Counted from the first letter of the stretch, positions 47,207 to 59,000 are shown. The stretch: DNA of 64,000 bases from Trichobilharzia szidati (GCA_944472155.2 OX235271.1:100577256-100641255), one strand, 5' to 3'. Translations and numbers: made by a program. The notes: generated by a model not told the origin, from the sequence alone.

Positions 47207-47575
47207 TTACTTCGAGCCACTGTACTTCGTGACAGCCTTTGTTCCTTCTGACACGGCGTGCTTAGCAAGCTCACCGGGCAACAAGAGACGGACAGCTGTC
47301 TGAACTTCGCGGCTGGAGATGGTGGACTTCTTGTTGTAGTGAGACAACCTGCTTGCCTCAGCTGCAATGCGTTCGAAAATATCGTTGACGAAGGAGTTCA
47401 TTATTGACATGGCTTTGGATGAAATACCAGTGTCAGGGTGGACTTGACGAAGAACTTTGTAGATGTAGATGGCATAGCTCTCCTTCCTCCTCCTCTTCTT
47501 CTTCTTGTCAACCTTCGGCAACTTAGCCTTAGATGCCTTCTTCGCAGCTTTACCAGATACAACTTTAGGTGGCAT
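47207..47575 (-). CDS. H2B: Histone H2B (left arm)
   Basis: 122 residues starting [13 protein letters not shown]. The short lysine-rich tail runs into [20 protein letters not shown]. The histone fold covers [54 protein letters not shown] and [20 protein letters not shown]. The AVTKYSGSK end holds the lysine ubiquitylated in other H2Bs. H2B pairs with H2A in the nucleosome. The ATG at 47575 is preferred; a longer reading frame upstream has no ATG. A TATATATA box lies about 45 nt upstream, two CCAAT-type motifs lie further out, and a stem-loop lies after the stop. There is no intron. Convergent with H4 copy 4. Confidence 0.97.
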   Translation of the reverse strand: MPPKVVSGKAAKKASKAKLPKVDKKKKRRRKESYAIYIYKVLRQVHPDTGISSKAMSIMNSFVNDIFERIAAEASRLSHYNKKSTISSREVQTAVRLLLPGELAKHAVSEGTKAVTKYSGSK

Positions 47576-47618
47576 AGTCGTAGAGAGACGCAGACAAATT
47601 GACAATTGTTTGTTTCCC

Positions 47619-47626
47619 TATATATA
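47619..47626 (-). promoter_or_regulatory. TATA box of H2B (left arm)
   Basis: TATATATA about 45 nt upstream of the ATG. Inverted CCAAT motifs lie about 70 and 95 nt further upstream (near 47691 and 47720). Confidence 0.7.
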
Positions 47627-47639
47627 TTATTTTGTCAGA

Positions 47640-48758
47640 CGTGAATTTGCCTTTTAGGTCTTTAGATTGTGATAAATAACAGAGCTTTTCATTGGCTATC
47701 TTTGTAGTGTTTTAAGCCAATCGGAAACGAGAGGTGAGGCTTTCGGAAATGACCTTGTTAACAGCCCACTAAATCTCATGTCTACAATCGATCATTTTCC
47801 TGACCTTTGTTTATGGCTAACAATAGCTTTAGGCCTGCCTACTACCACCATGTGAAGCGTTAGTGCTAGTCAACATAGGAATGTAGTAAAAGGGTGGTCT
47901 GATAAAATTTGGAAGGAATTCTACACCCATAGGTGTGAGCTATTTGACATTATAATAGAAATGAATAAGTAGATATTTTTCTAATTCATTTGTAGGTCTA
48001 TGCTCGTTAATTTTTTTTAACTCATAACAAAGATGAATTAAGACCTAGTTGATTACATTGGTATCATTTTTCAACGCAGATTTCTTCATTTTCCTCGCTC
48101 TATCTACCGAATTTGTGGACGCTGTTTTAATTTCCACACATTCTGTCATATGTAGAAAACGGCTTTCGTTAAACTTAAGCAACTAAGGAAGACATCATTC
48201 TGTTTCTCGGTCAATAAATGGTGTAACCTAGTACATCTTGGATGGTAGTAGGTAACTAGTAGCTTACTATTGTCTTGTATGCCTGTCAAACCATTGGAGT
48301 AATTAGTGTGAATTTACTGAATCCTACGGAAACATATGACACTGAGTGAAATTTTTTCCCCTTAGACGCCTATCGATTTAGATAGTTCATTAAATGTATC
48401 TCAAATCGGTCTTTTGATTTCAGCATAGACTCCAACATTCTCAAGTGTATTAAAAACTACCTATTTGGCAGCAAGGAGGTTAGAGTGAATAGAATATTGA
48501 GGATGAATCAACCACTAGTAATGATCCACGCTGCAAAAACCCCTTTGATTAATGTATGTTTCGACGGACGGTTGTGCCTTCATCCTTATTATATGCGCTA
48601 GATACATCTTGAGCTAGGACGTACTAACTATGTTTGTTAGCGGAGAAGTTATAATTGATTTATGTGCTAACACAATAACTTTAGTGGACGAATTCTTATT
48701 AAGCTTATCCTTCATTTGCGTCCCAATCATTCGTCGGCTAGAGAATGACAAAGATTTA
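47640..48758. other. H2B upstream region, no gene
   Basis: Non-coding. It holds most of the arm-specific substitutions seen near the centre. One indel lies near 48590-48600, where the right arm has about 20 extra bases. Confidence 0.5.
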
Positions 48759-48784
48759 ATATATATATATATATATATATATAT
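48759..48784. repeat. (AT)n microsatellite, left arm
   Basis: 26 nt here against 38 nt at the mirror position 51722-51759. The 12-nt difference is one of the indels between the arms. Confidence 0.95.
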
Positions 48785-48786
48785 TC

Positions 48787-49185
48787 AAATCTCTTGGGGA
48801 TCCTATTGCATTTAAGGCACTCAATGAGTACCTGAAGTTTAGTGCAAGGCTCGCTGAAGCCAAAGCATCGTTGGAATTTTTCAAAGAATATGTAGAAACC
48901 GAACGCTATCCCAAACTATATTGGAGGTCGTTAAGACGAATGAGGATTTATCCTAATCTTTAGAATTTAAAAAGACATGCTCTTAATCAGATTGATTCTG
49001 TTAAAACTCTTATAAATGATCTAGAAAGGAACATATCACAAAGACAATTTTCAGTTGATGATTTACCTCAGGAATTACAACTGATGTTCTTTGAATATGT
49101 TAATAACGTTACAGTAAACAGAAGTAATAATAAAAGGATAAGTCTTATCAAATCTCTCGAAAGCCAAAAGCTTGATAGGAACTAG
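48787..49185 (+). pseudogene. PLE N-terminal domain fragment
   Basis: The frame reads KSLGDPIAFKALNEYLKFSA, FFKEYVETERYPKLYW, one TAG after RIYPNL, then HALNQIDSVKTLINDLERNI and SVDDLPQELQLMFFEYVNNV. The position upstream of an RT fragment and the helical, Leu-rich character fit the N-terminal region of PLE proteins, but no diagnostic motif exists. Mirrored at 51321-51719. Confidence 0.5.
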
Positions 49186-49347
49186 AATAACGATTTCGAG
49201 GACATAATGTGGCTTTCATGAATAAACAGCAAAACAAAGTCTCATCAAATTCTTCTCTATATTTACTGCGTAGAACACTGATTAGGCTGTCTATATTTCC
49301 ACCTACAGGTTTTTTTCCATACTGACACCATGTGAAGCGTGAGTGCC

Positions 49348-49800
49348 TAGTAATTCTTTGAGGCTACACGAGGTGATTCCTAAGTCTAATTGCCTTTCGG
49401 CGATTTATTGACATAGATAATCTACTGTTTCCATAAACGATACATTTTTGAATAGTGATGATACATCCATGGATAACACGCTTTTGTACCTCACATTAGT
49501 CTCGGATATTTTAGAAATAAAGTTGAAGACATCACTACTTCTATGTTACACGATTTCTCTGTGCGACGGACCCAGAATCTTCACTAACCACTTTGCTGTT
49601 CCGTGAAATGGAGAGTTATACATATCTAAAATAGAGTAAAGAGGAAGACCCGGTTTGTGCACTTTTGGAAGACCGTAAAGACGTGGAGTATTGGTACCCG
49701 TCGGTTTCATGAATTCATACGTGGTTGATGATAATACTCCTATTAGGTTGAGTTTTTTGAGGGACTCGGTCTTTAGATTCTCCGCTCTTAAATTGAGGTC
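49348..49800 (-). pseudogene. PLE reverse transcriptase, N-terminal part (lineage 1)
   Basis: On the minus strand: LKKLNLIGVLSSTTYEFMKP, TPRLYGLPKVHKPGLPLYS, a stop after SHREIV, then VLSMDVSSLFKNVSFMETV (motif A with its Asp) and another stop. YGLPKVHK is the PLE fingers signature. Motifs B and C are missing. Head to head with a second PLE fragment at 49913. Mirrored at 50706-51158. Confidence 0.8.
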
Positions 49801-49835
49801 TTTGGTCTAAATATTTCTTTGTTAATTATAATTAC

Positions 49836-49887
49836 GATTGTACAGCTCATGAAAATGAATCGTCGAAAAGAAAATTTTCTTCGCTGT
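49836..49887 (+). other. PLE hammerhead-like motif at palindrome core (left)
   Basis: TGTACAGCTC..AATGAATCGTCGAAAAG, then the perfect AAAA/TTTT hairpin, TTC, GCTG. It lies between two head-to-head RT fragments. Mirrored at 50619-50670. Confidence 0.45.
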
Positions 49888-49912
49888 TTGTGTCTTTGGA
49901 AACACCAAGAGA

Positions 49913-50248
49913 TTGGAATTCAGTTTCATCACTCAAAATACCTTCCATTTTCTCAACATAATCGCTTTTTCCAGTAAAACTATACTTAAGGGATCCAGAT
50001 TGCCTTACCTGTACGGCTTACCAAAGATGCATAAGCCTGACATCCCTATGAGACCAATATTATCTATGATTAATTCGCCGTATCACAAAGTAGCTAGGTG
50101 TATATCAGCAATGTTAGAACCGATCGGTTGTAAATTAGCAATCTACAGCCTAAAAGACACCTTCCAATTCGCTAAACAATTAGAGAATGTAAGCATCTCA
50201 AATAAATTTATGGTGTACTTCGACGTGTCTTCACTGTTTACAAAAATC
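49913..50248 (+). pseudogene. PLE reverse transcriptase, N-terminal part (lineage 2), cut by palindrome centre
   Basis: Reads LYGLPKMHKPDIPMRPILSM, INSPYHKVARCISAMLEPIG and VYFDVSSLFTK. YGLPKMHKP and RPI are the PLE fingers motifs, and FDVSSLFTK is motif A with its Asp. The gene is cut right after motif A by the turn of the giant inverted repeat. The 9-nt spacer and next bases (NLPIG in a shifted frame) look like the natural continuation. Confidence 0.85.
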
Positions 50249-50257
50249 TTCCAATAG
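50249..50257. other. Centre of giant palindrome (9-nt spacer)
   Basis: Spacer 'ttccaatag' between perfectly complementary arms. It is immediately flanked by 'aaaaatc' and 'gattttt'. Confidence 0.95.
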
Positions 50258-50593
50258 GATTTTTGTAAACAGTGAAGACACGTCGAAGTACACCATAAAT
50301 TTATTTGAGATGCTTACATTCTCTAATTGTTTAGCGAATTGGAAGGTGTCTTTTAGGCTGTAGATTGCTAATTTACAACCGATCGGTTCTAACATTGCTG
50401 ATATACACCTAGCTACTTTGTGATACGGCGAATTAATCATAGATAATATTGGTCTCATAGGGATGTCAGGCTTATGCATCTTTGGTAAGCCGTACAGGTA
50501 AGGCAATCTGGATCCCTTAAGTATAGTTTTACTGGAAAAAGCGATTATGTTGAGAAAATGGAAGGTATTTTGAGTGATGAAACTGAATTCCAA
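50258..50593 (-). pseudogene. PLE reverse transcriptase fragment, mirror copy
   Basis: The same protein as 49913-50248, residue for residue, on the other strand. It runs from the centre outwards. Confidence 0.85.
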
Positions 50594-50618
50594 TCTCTTG
50601 GTGTTTCCAAAGACACAA

Positions 50619-50670
50619 ACAGCGAAGAAAATTTTCTTTTCGACGATTCATTTTCATGAGCTGTACAATC
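50619..50670 (-). other. PLE hammerhead-like motif at palindrome core (right)
   Basis: Exact mirror of 49836-49887. Confidence 0.45.
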
Positions 50671-50705
50671 GTAATTATAATTAACAAAGAAATATTTAGA
50701 CCAAA

Positions 50706-51158
50706 GACCTCAATTTAAGAGCGGAGAATCTAAAGACCGAGTCCCTCAAAAAACTCAACCTAATAGGAGTATTATCATCAACCACGTATGAATTCATGAA
50801 ACCGACGGGTACCAATACTCCACGTCTTTACGGTCTTCCAAAAGTGCACAAACCGGGTCTTCCTCTTTACTCTATTTTAGATATGTATAACTCTCCATTT
50901 CACGGAACAGCAAAGTGGTTAGTGAAGATTCTGGGTCCGTCGCACAGAGAAATCGTGTAACATAGAAGTAGTGATGTCTTCAACTTTATTTCTAAAATAT
51001 CCGAGACTAATGTGAGGTACAAAAGCGTGTTATCCATGGATGTATCATCACTATTCAAAAATGTATCGTTTATGGAAACAGTAGATTATCTATGTCAATA
51101 AATCGCCGAAAGGCAATTAGACTTAGGAATCACCTCGTGTAGCCTCAAAGAATTACTA
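50706..51158 (+). pseudogene. PLE reverse transcriptase lineage 1, mirror copy
   Basis: Mirror of 49348-49800 with the same two in-frame stops. Confidence 0.8.
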
Positions 51159-51320
51159 GGCACTCACGCTTCACATGGTGTCAGTATGGAAAAAAACCTG
51201 TAGGTGGAAATATAGACAGCCTAATCAGTGTTCTACGCAGTAAATATAGAGAAGAATTTGATGAGACTTTGTTTTGCTGTTTATTCATGAAAGCCACATT
51301 ATGTCCTCGAAATCGTTATT

Positions 51321-51717
51321 CTAGTTCCTATCAAGCTTTTGGCTTTCGAGAGATTTGATAAGACTTATCCTTTTATTATTACTTCTGTTTACTGTAACGT
51401 TATTAACATATTCAAAGAACATCAGTTGTAATTCCTGAGGTAAATCATCAACTGAAAATTGTCTTTGTGATATGTTCCTTTCTAGATCATTTATAAGAGT
51501 TTTAACAGAATCAATCTGATTAAGAGCATGTCTTTTTAAATTCTAAAGATTAGGATAAATCCTCATTCGTCTTAACGACCTCCAATATAGTTTGGGATAG
51601 CGTTCGGTTTCTACATATTCTTTGAAAAATTCCAACGATGCTTTGGCTTCAGCGAGCCTTGCACTAAACTTCAGGTACTCATTGAGTGCCTTAAATGCAA
51701 TAGGATCCCCAAGAGAT

Positions 51718-51719
<2 letters not shown>
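51321..51719 (-). pseudogene. PLE N-terminal domain fragment, mirror copy
   Basis: Mirror of 48787-49185 with the same internal stop. Confidence 0.5.

Positions 51720-51721
<2 letters not shown>

Positions 51722-51759
<38 letters not shown>
51722..51759. repeat. (AT)n microsatellite, right arm
   Basis: 38 nt, 12 nt longer than at the mirror site 48759-48784. Confidence 0.95.
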
Positions 51760-51763
<4 letters not shown>

Positions 51764-52911
51764 TCTTTGTCATTCTCTAGCCGACGAATGATTGGGACGC
51801 AAATGAAGGATAAGCTTAATAAGAATTCGTCCACTAAAGTTATTGTGTTAGCACATAAATCAATCATAACTTCTCCGCTAACAAACATAGTTAGTACGTC
51901 CTAGCTCAAGATGTATCTAGCGCAAATAATTTTTATATATATTTTTACCCAAGGATGAAGGCACAACCGTCCGTCGAAACATACATTAATCAAAGGGGTT
52001 TTTGCAGCGTGGATCATCACTAGTGGTTGATTCATCTTCAATATTCTATTCACTCTAACCTCCTTGCTGCCAAATAGGTAGTTTTTAATACACTTGAGAA
52101 TGTTGGAGTCTATGCTGAAATCAAAAGACCCATTTGAGATACATTTAATGAACTATCCAAATCGATAGGCGTCTAAGGGGGAAAAAGTTCACTCTGTGTC
52201 ATATGTTTCCGTAGGATTCAGTAAATTCACACTAATTACTCCAATGGTTTGACAGGCATACAAGACAATAGTAAGCTACTAGTTACCTACTACCATCTAA
52301 GATGTACTAGGTTACACCATTTATTGACCGAGAAACAGAATGATGTCTTCCTTAGTTGCTTAAGTTTAACGAAAGCCGTTCTCTACATATGACAGAATGT
52401 GTGGAAATTAAAACAGCGTCCACAAATTCGGTAGATAGAGCGAGGAAAATGAAGAAATCTGCGTTGAAAAATGATACCAATGTAATCAACTAGGTCTTAA
52501 TTCATCTTTGTTATGAGTTAAAAAAAATTAACGAGCATAGACCTACAAATGAATTAGAAAAATATCTACTTATTCATTTCTATTATAATGTCAAATAGCT
52601 CACACCTATGGGTGTAGAATTCCTTCCAAATTTTATCAGACCACCCTTTTACTACATTCCTATGTTGACTAGCACTAACGCTTCACATGGTGGTAGTAGG
52701 CAGGCCTAAAGCTATTGTTAGCCATAAACAAAGGTCAGGAAAATGATCGATTGTAGACATGAGATTTAGTGGGCTGTTAACAAGGTCATTTCCGAAAGCC
52801 TCACCTCTCGTTTCCGATTGGCTTAAAACACTACAAAGATAGCCAATGAAAAGCTCTGTTATTTATCACAATCTAAAGACCTAAAAGGCAAATTCACGTC
52901 TGACAAAATAA
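51760..52911. other. H2B upstream region (right arm), no gene
   Basis: Mirror of 47627-48758. Single-base differences from the left arm are visible near 52040, 52300 and 52380. CCAAT-type motifs lie at 52816-52822 (inverted) and 52843-52847. Confidence 0.5.
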
Positions 52912-52919
52912 TATATATA
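52912..52919 (+). promoter_or_regulatory. TATA box of H2B (right arm)
   Basis: TATATATA about 45 nt before the ATG at 52963. Two CCAAT-type motifs lie about 65-95 nt upstream of it. Confidence 0.7.
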
Positions 52920-52962
52920 GGGAAACAAACAATTGTCAATTTGTCTGCGTCTCTCTACGACT

Positions 52963-53331
52963 ATGCCACCTAAAGTTGTATCTGGTAAAGCTGCGAAGAA
53001 GGCATCTAAGGCTAAGTTGCCGAAGGTTGACAAGAAGAAGAAGAGGAGGAGGAAGGAGAGCTATGCCATCTACATCTACAAAGTTCTTCGTCAAGTCCAC
53101 CCTGACACTGGTATTTCATCCAAAGCCATGTCAATAATGAACTCCTTCGTCAACGATATTTTCGAACGCATTGCAGCTGAGGCAAGCAGGTTGTCTCACT
53201 ACAACAAGAAGTCCACCATCTCCAGCCGCGAAGTTCAGACAGCTGTCCGTCTCTTGTTGCCCGGTGAGCTTGCTAAGCACGCCGTGTCAGAAGGAACAAA
53301 GGCTGTCACGAAGTACAGTGGCTCGAAGTAA
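52963..53331 (+). CDS. H2B: Histone H2B (right arm)
   Basis: The same 122-residue protein as the left-arm H2B, with no amino-acid difference. The tail is [18 protein letters not shown], followed by the basic [20 protein letters not shown] segment, the histone fold, and the AVTKYSGSK end. The first ATG of the frame is at 52963; the ten codons before it have no ATG and include the probable leader. It reads toward H4 copy 5, about 3.8 kb away. The flanks carry the TATA, CCAAT and stem-loop expected of a replication-dependent histone gene. Confidence 0.97.
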   Translation: MPPKVVSGKAAKKASKAKLPKVDKKKKRRRKESYAIYIYKVLRQVHPDTGISSKAMSIMNSFVNDIFERIAAEASRLSHYNKKSTISSREVQTAVRLLLPGELAKHAVSEGTKAVTKYSGSK

Positions 53332-53363
53332 AACATTCCACCAGAAGTAGAGAACGCTACCAC

Positions 53364-53379
53364 AGCCCTCTTAAGGGCT
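53364..53379 (+). terminator. Histone mRNA 3' stem-loop (H2B, right arm)
   Basis: AGCCCTCTTAAGGGCT, 33 bases after the stop. It has the same A-T outer pair as in the left arm. Confidence 0.85.
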
Positions 53380-54777
53380 ACCAAACAATGATTGTAGTCT
53401 TTTTGTTTCACTTTCTTTGGACGACACAGGGTGTGCAGTTGCGTTATGGCGGATTTCCTTAAGAAGTGCTGAGGACAGTGTGCTAGCAGTAAGATGTATT
53501 TCGTAATGGGGTTCGTGTAAATTGTCGTGAACTTGGCATGCCCGCCAGGTAGTACTGACCGTCCGACCAGCCTTAGGGCGTTTAGGTGGGGTTGTAGGCG
53601 ATGAGCGTAAGGGGATTAACGTGTAACAGGCATGGTGATATGTCGCCAGCGTTGTGGTCGGATGGTAGTTGTTACGGGCAAGGCAGTGGTAGTTGAAGGA
53701 ATATGACTGTAGGTTGGGGGACGGCCAGGGCTTTTATTATACCTATTGTCCGTGTTCATTTTGAGCGTGTGAACCGCGTTAACTGAACTGTACATAGTAA
53801 TGCGTATCCTACCGACTGTGCAAGAGCTTCCAGTAACTGTCGATAACTACAAGCCCCCTTATGAGTGATGGGTAACAGAATGTTAAGGAGTTAATTTGAT
53901 TTGTAATCTCAGTCGTTCAAATTAAGTTTATGCATAAAGCTATCAACATGCACAGTTCACTCCATTGATTTGATGTTTCATGTTGAATATTCCCTTGAAA
54001 TATATTTCGATGCTACATACTTTGTAGGCTTAATAGAAGACTGAGTTTTATACTCACTGAGGTAGGCTTATAATATTTATGCACATTCACGTCGGTAAGC
54101 AATAGGCATTTTGTAAGTTTCAAATGCGACCGCTTGGCTATTCTGCATTTGCAGCTTGTGAATTCCCAACCATTGTTATCATTAACTAAAGGTCGACGGC
54201 TTCACAGTTCCGTTCACTGCCAACGTATACAGTTGATGTAGTCCATAAGGTACCGTATAAACTTCATATGACAACTTACGGGACAGAACTCATGAATATA
54301 ATTAAGAAGACAAATTTCGCGAGATTATATCATTTCGTAGTTCCTTTACAACCGCTTCATGAATATAAGTCAATTAATATTGAAAAAATAAAATGGAGAA
54401 TCGACGTTTATTCTAAACAGGGAATAGAATTCAGATTAGGTTTGTGAAATTTCGACAGAGGGATCCATTTGTTCGAATAGCGCGAATATACTCACTCACC
54501 TATTATCATACTCAACTCAGGTAATCGCTTGGTAGCAACGGTTTCGGCACAATGAAGCAACTTAGATTCCTTCTACTTATTGGATATCCCATAAATTCAG
54601 CAGACCTGAACTGTACATCAAGTGTTGATGAGACATTTAAGGCCTCAGCCAGTAGGGCCCATGGGTCAAATTGCAGAAACCCTGATATATTTGTCCTGGT
54701 AGTCCGGAGTGTCTCCTTGCAAATTGTTCCCAAGTATGAACCCGGAAGAGCTTGCAGCGCTTCTACTCTCCAGACCG
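53380..54777. other. H2B 3' flank (right arm), no gene recognised
   Basis: Mirror of 45761-47158. Confidence 0.45.
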
Positions 54778-55478
54778 CTAGAAATGTTCTCCGGTAACCG
54801 CGTATATCAAACGAATATCTGCATTTGAAGATAATGTGAGCAGCACATTTACTTACTTTCGTAACTTAATTAGCCAGCATTTTCACTTAAAATGGAATCC
54901 AATTCAGGTGTGATTTAAAAATAGACTCTATTCCCATACTCGATAAGATTCTTTTTAAATAGGAAGCACCTGGTGGAATGGCTTCAAACATTATTGTAGA
55001 GACCGTAGTTTGTGGAATAATGATAATCGCTTCAGTTTAAGAGTAGACTGTTTTAACACAGCTAAGGATGTTACCTTGAGAAACCTAGAGATTTCTAAAA
55101 CCTCGACTATTGCCCTATCAGAGAGGTTAGTTATTCCAGCTCAGTTCCGAAGGAATCTGTCTGCATCCATTTGCCATTCAAACGGGATAATGTAGACGAA
55201 GAAGTCAAACGTAGACACGATGAATGATGCAAATCTTATCTTCCTTATCACCATCAAGCTAGTGCTTCAACAATCTGAAAGACCAGTCACATATCCCTGA
55301 CACTTCAAACTGCCTGTATCAATTTGGATGTCTTTTGGAAGCAAATACATAGGCCGTAGAGAAAGGCGATTTTCTACTCGCATGATGGATATAAATGCTG
55401 TAACAAGACATTAACAAGACATCTTGTGGACATGACAACGACGCTATCAAGTCATTCTCTGTTGTCAGCAGACAAAGA
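54778..55478 (+). pseudogene. PLE remnant with GIY-YIG core, mirror copy
   Basis: Mirror of 45060-45760. The FGSKYIGRRERRFSTRMMD run lies near 55333-55390. Confidence 0.55.
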
Positions 55479-55647
55479 AACAGGAATATTTCATACATGT
55501 GGTTCCCTTGATAAATTTCGATAGAGAAAGGAAGACCAGATTTGCAGTATAAAATGATATCATTCTATTTCACAGGTTCTCATCGGCTCCAGACTACCAG
55601 AAATTACAATGATGTAAATGTGATAATAACATACTTTAATGTGTAGG

Positions 55648-55838
55648 TGGTAGTAGAATAGTGTGTCTAATCAAAGTGTCACAAACGATTGACAAAAGAC
55701 TGAAAGGTGCAATAAAAAGAAACTTCCCTGCAGCTCAACTCATATAATATCATACAGCGATACTTCTATAAGCTAATCAAAACTGGATAAATACCCTAAT
55801 GATGTCACCTCCAGACACAAGGAGAGTGTGATTAATCT
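55648..55838 (+). pseudogene. PLE linker fragment, mirror copy
   Basis: Mirror of 44700-44890, with the KVSQTIDKRLKGAIKRNFP run. Confidence 0.65.
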
Positions 55839-56127
55839 CTCACTGCCTTGGTAACTGAAATTTGATTACATTAATTAGTCATCGAATTCAGTGATCTCAA
55901 CTCACTGAGCAAATTCCAATCGTATAAACTGCAACCGCTTTCGTTTTTTGTTATTTTTTTCTGTTTTCTATCCTACTGCTCCCACCTCTTTTCTACTTTG
56001 AAAGTGTATGAATTGACTTTAACTAAAAATTGATATGCTTAAATTTTGGATGCATCAAACTTATAGTATTGCTACTCTGCTACCACTTAGAATGTTATCG
56101 TTTCGAATACTGCAAATCTGGTCTTTC

Positions 56128-56244
56128 TTTCACTATGGAAACAGGAATATGCTTGTAATTGCAGAAGCTCGTGCAATTCGAGTTCATAAACTGTTTCTCT
56201 GTGTACAAAAGGAAACGGTCGTCACTCTGAATCCACCATGGTAG
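56128..56244 (+). pseudogene. PLE C-terminal fragment, mirror copy
   Basis: Mirror of 44294-44410, ending in ETVVTLNPPW. Confidence 0.65.
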
Positions 56245-57055
56245 ACCTACGTGTCACTTACTGATAATTATTATTAACACTTAGAACGCTTGTTTCCACC
56301 TTATTATTATTTTTGATTCATTTAAAACTACCTTTTATCTGTACCATCCTAAATCACTGCGCCATTATTATTAATACTGTTATCATTACAACCACTAATA
56401 TTGATATATTCTCTAATGACTATCTGTTTATCTAAGTGATATCACTGAGGAGCGATGCATTTTATCTCAACTTCCTTTTCCTCCTATATATTTAGAACAT
56501 GATCTGTCTTTCTGCATGATTAATTCGATGTAGTCTATTTGCTGATCTGTTTTATATCTCCCAAGGTAATTTCAATAGTACATACATCCCCGTATGTAGA
56601 GTACTCAGATGACGAGTTCTACCGAAATTTCATGAATTTAACAATTCCTACTTGTTATATATTTTAGCTCAAGTTAGCGGTGTCTGAGATACTAAGGACG
56701 AGTTGTGATGTAATTGTAACCATTAAGGACTAACCGCTGGGTTTCGTTTGTAAACCCTGGACAACGCATTCAAAGATCAGTTCTACTAAGCTGAGAAATT
56801 TAGACAGGGAGCCACCTATCAACACAACCTCACCACAATCACTGATACAAAACTAACCAGTATGCACTACGTAAAACACCACTTCTCTAATACAATTCTC
56901 AATTTAACATCTGTCTACATGAAGTACTGTGACCGACAATTTCACGATTCGCAACAACCCGTCACCATCACATTGTACTCCTATTATAACACCACATCCC
57001 CAATAACACTCGTAATAAACGTCTAACAAATAACATGCACAAATCAAATTCTAGT

Positions 57056-57071
57056 GGTCCTAAAAAGGACC
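57056..57071 (-). terminator. Histone mRNA 3' stem-loop (H4 copy 5)
   Basis: Minus-strand GGTCCTTTTTAGGACC, 71 bases after the stop of copy 5. Confidence 0.92.
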
Positions 57072-57142
57072 GTGAGACGTTCTCGTGCAGACCAAATTCA
57101 ACTAAGGTCACCTCAAACTCACTCACTCACTGACTCACTAAA

Positions 57143-57457
<315 letters not shown>

Positions 57458-57606
57458 TCACCGGTAAACTTCGAGAGAGATAGATCTGCGAAGACCACAC
57501 GAGACGGCGTGAGACAGTGTTGAGTGTGAAAGTAACCAAGCTGTTTCTCGAAAAGACGAGCCACATTTCGACCAATTGAAATGGGTGTAAATGTTGTCAA
57601 GGTGAG

Positions 57607-57612
57607 TTTATA
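57607..57612 (-). promoter_or_regulatory. TATA-like box upstream of H4 copy 5
   Basis: TATAAA on the minus strand, 158 bases before the ATG, mirroring 42918-42923. Confidence 0.35.
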
Positions 57613-57864
57613 ATGGACGAATGGGAGACGAGAGTGGAAGTGGGCCAAGGTCAGCGGATTGGAGGTCAGAGTTGTGTGTTTGCGAGTGGTTGAGTGAGCG
57701 AGTGAATGAGTGGTGAGAGAGAGTGTGTGTGTGTGTATTATGCATATCTCTTTGTGTGTGATTAATTTTGTTGTCTATTGGAAATGAATTCCATAGGCTA
57801 GCTTGCTGTTTCATTTGCAGATTGAAATTATAGTTTAATGATTCGTATTGAATTACTAAGGTCA

Positions 57865-58257
57865 CAGGGTTCAGTGAAGAGAGTTTTCAGGGGATTTTTT
57901 ATCAAGCTGTAAGATCGTATGTAGAAGGTTTTTTTTAACATATTACATCCGGTGAGGGATTTAAATTAAAATAGTATGAAATCCGGTAAAAATATTTGTG
58001 ATTATAATCATAGTCAAATGTCAAGTAGCAAGACAATTAATGTCATATACAGAATAATACATAAGGTGTATAGATGTGCATAACTGTAGGATTAGTAGAC
58101 GAATATAAAATTTTACATAACGCGGTGGGAAATTTGATAAGATAGAATGCAATATTGTAAAAAATATAATTTAGGATTTCTAATGAAAAGTGGGACCTGT
58201 GGAAACAATCCAGAGTGAAAACAATAATGATAATAATAATAACGATACTACTACTAC
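57865..58257 (-). mobile_element. PLE 3' untranslated region / terminal repeat, mirror copy
   Basis: Mirror of 42290-42665, including the decayed hammerhead-like end near 57870-57912. Confidence 0.7.
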
Positions 58258-58545
58258 TACTGCGGTGAGTGCTACTTAAAATCCGATATAAGTAGTACAT
58301 CAGAAACGAAGTAACAATATGTTTGGCAGACTGGAAAGAGCAATCAAAGAAGAGAACCATGAAAAGAATGTTGCCATATGATGCAGAATCCAAGAAGCTA
58401 TCGAATGGGACGATATTCGACCAATTCGTCAAGGATGTGGTAAATGATGTACAAATGGCCGCTTGAGAATATGGTATACCAAATTTAGCTATGTACCATA
58501 CGTTTCAACCTCCTCAGTCTTGTCTTCTTTACACTACTACTACTA
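58258..58545. other. Right-arm-only insert in a trinucleotide tract
   Basis: About 280 bp lies between 'actactactactactg' (58247-58262) and 'actactactact' (58532-58544). The mirror position near 42275-42305 has only the simple repeat. No protein or SINE head was recognised. Confidence 0.6.
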
Positions 58546-58632
58546 ATAATAATACTAATAATGATAAGGGAAAGGTACATAGAATAACTAAACAAACAAG
58601 CAAAATAAATAAGTAAATAAATGTCTATCTCT

Positions 58633-58990
58633 CTACGGCCAAGGCAGAAGTAGGGATTGTACACACTTCTTTTGTACACAAAAGTCTGGCTTAAAGTCAT
58701 GAATTGCCAAGACCTCCGCTGTCTTTAGAAGTCTGTGACGAAGACAACGCGGGAAGTTACCGTGGATTCTGTAGATGATATTAAAATCATGGTCAGGGTT
58801 GTCAAAATGGCAGGAGTCGATCAGGTGTTCTCGAACAGAGCTTCTCTCACACATCCTTTCTCCCTTGTAAAGCCATGCAGCTGGAATATGTTTTCATCTC
58901 CGTTTTGGAAGCGTCCTCTGGCTACGGCCAATGTACCTTGGAATTTCGCAGTTTGGCCAAACTAAACCATTACAGCCATAACCAACAATT
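58633..58990 (-). pseudogene. PLE GIY-YIG endonuclease, C-terminal part
   Basis: Minus strand: a stop where RIREH is expected, HIPAAWLYKGERMCERSS, VREHLIDSCHFDNPDHDFNI, LLKTAEVLAIHDFKPDFCVQ and KKCVQSLLLPWP. It mirrors 41790-42225 without the SINE fragment. Confidence 0.8.
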
Positions 58991-59000
58991 CTGAAAATGA

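Noticed and set aside
48759..51759. An origin or centromere-like signal from the AT tracts
   Set aside because: A short AT microsatellite is common in this type of genome, and nothing else supports such a role.
52933..52962. Ten-residue N-terminal extension of H2B
   Set aside because: It would need a TTG start. The ATG at 52963 gives the usual H2B tail and length, and the extension covers the likely leader.
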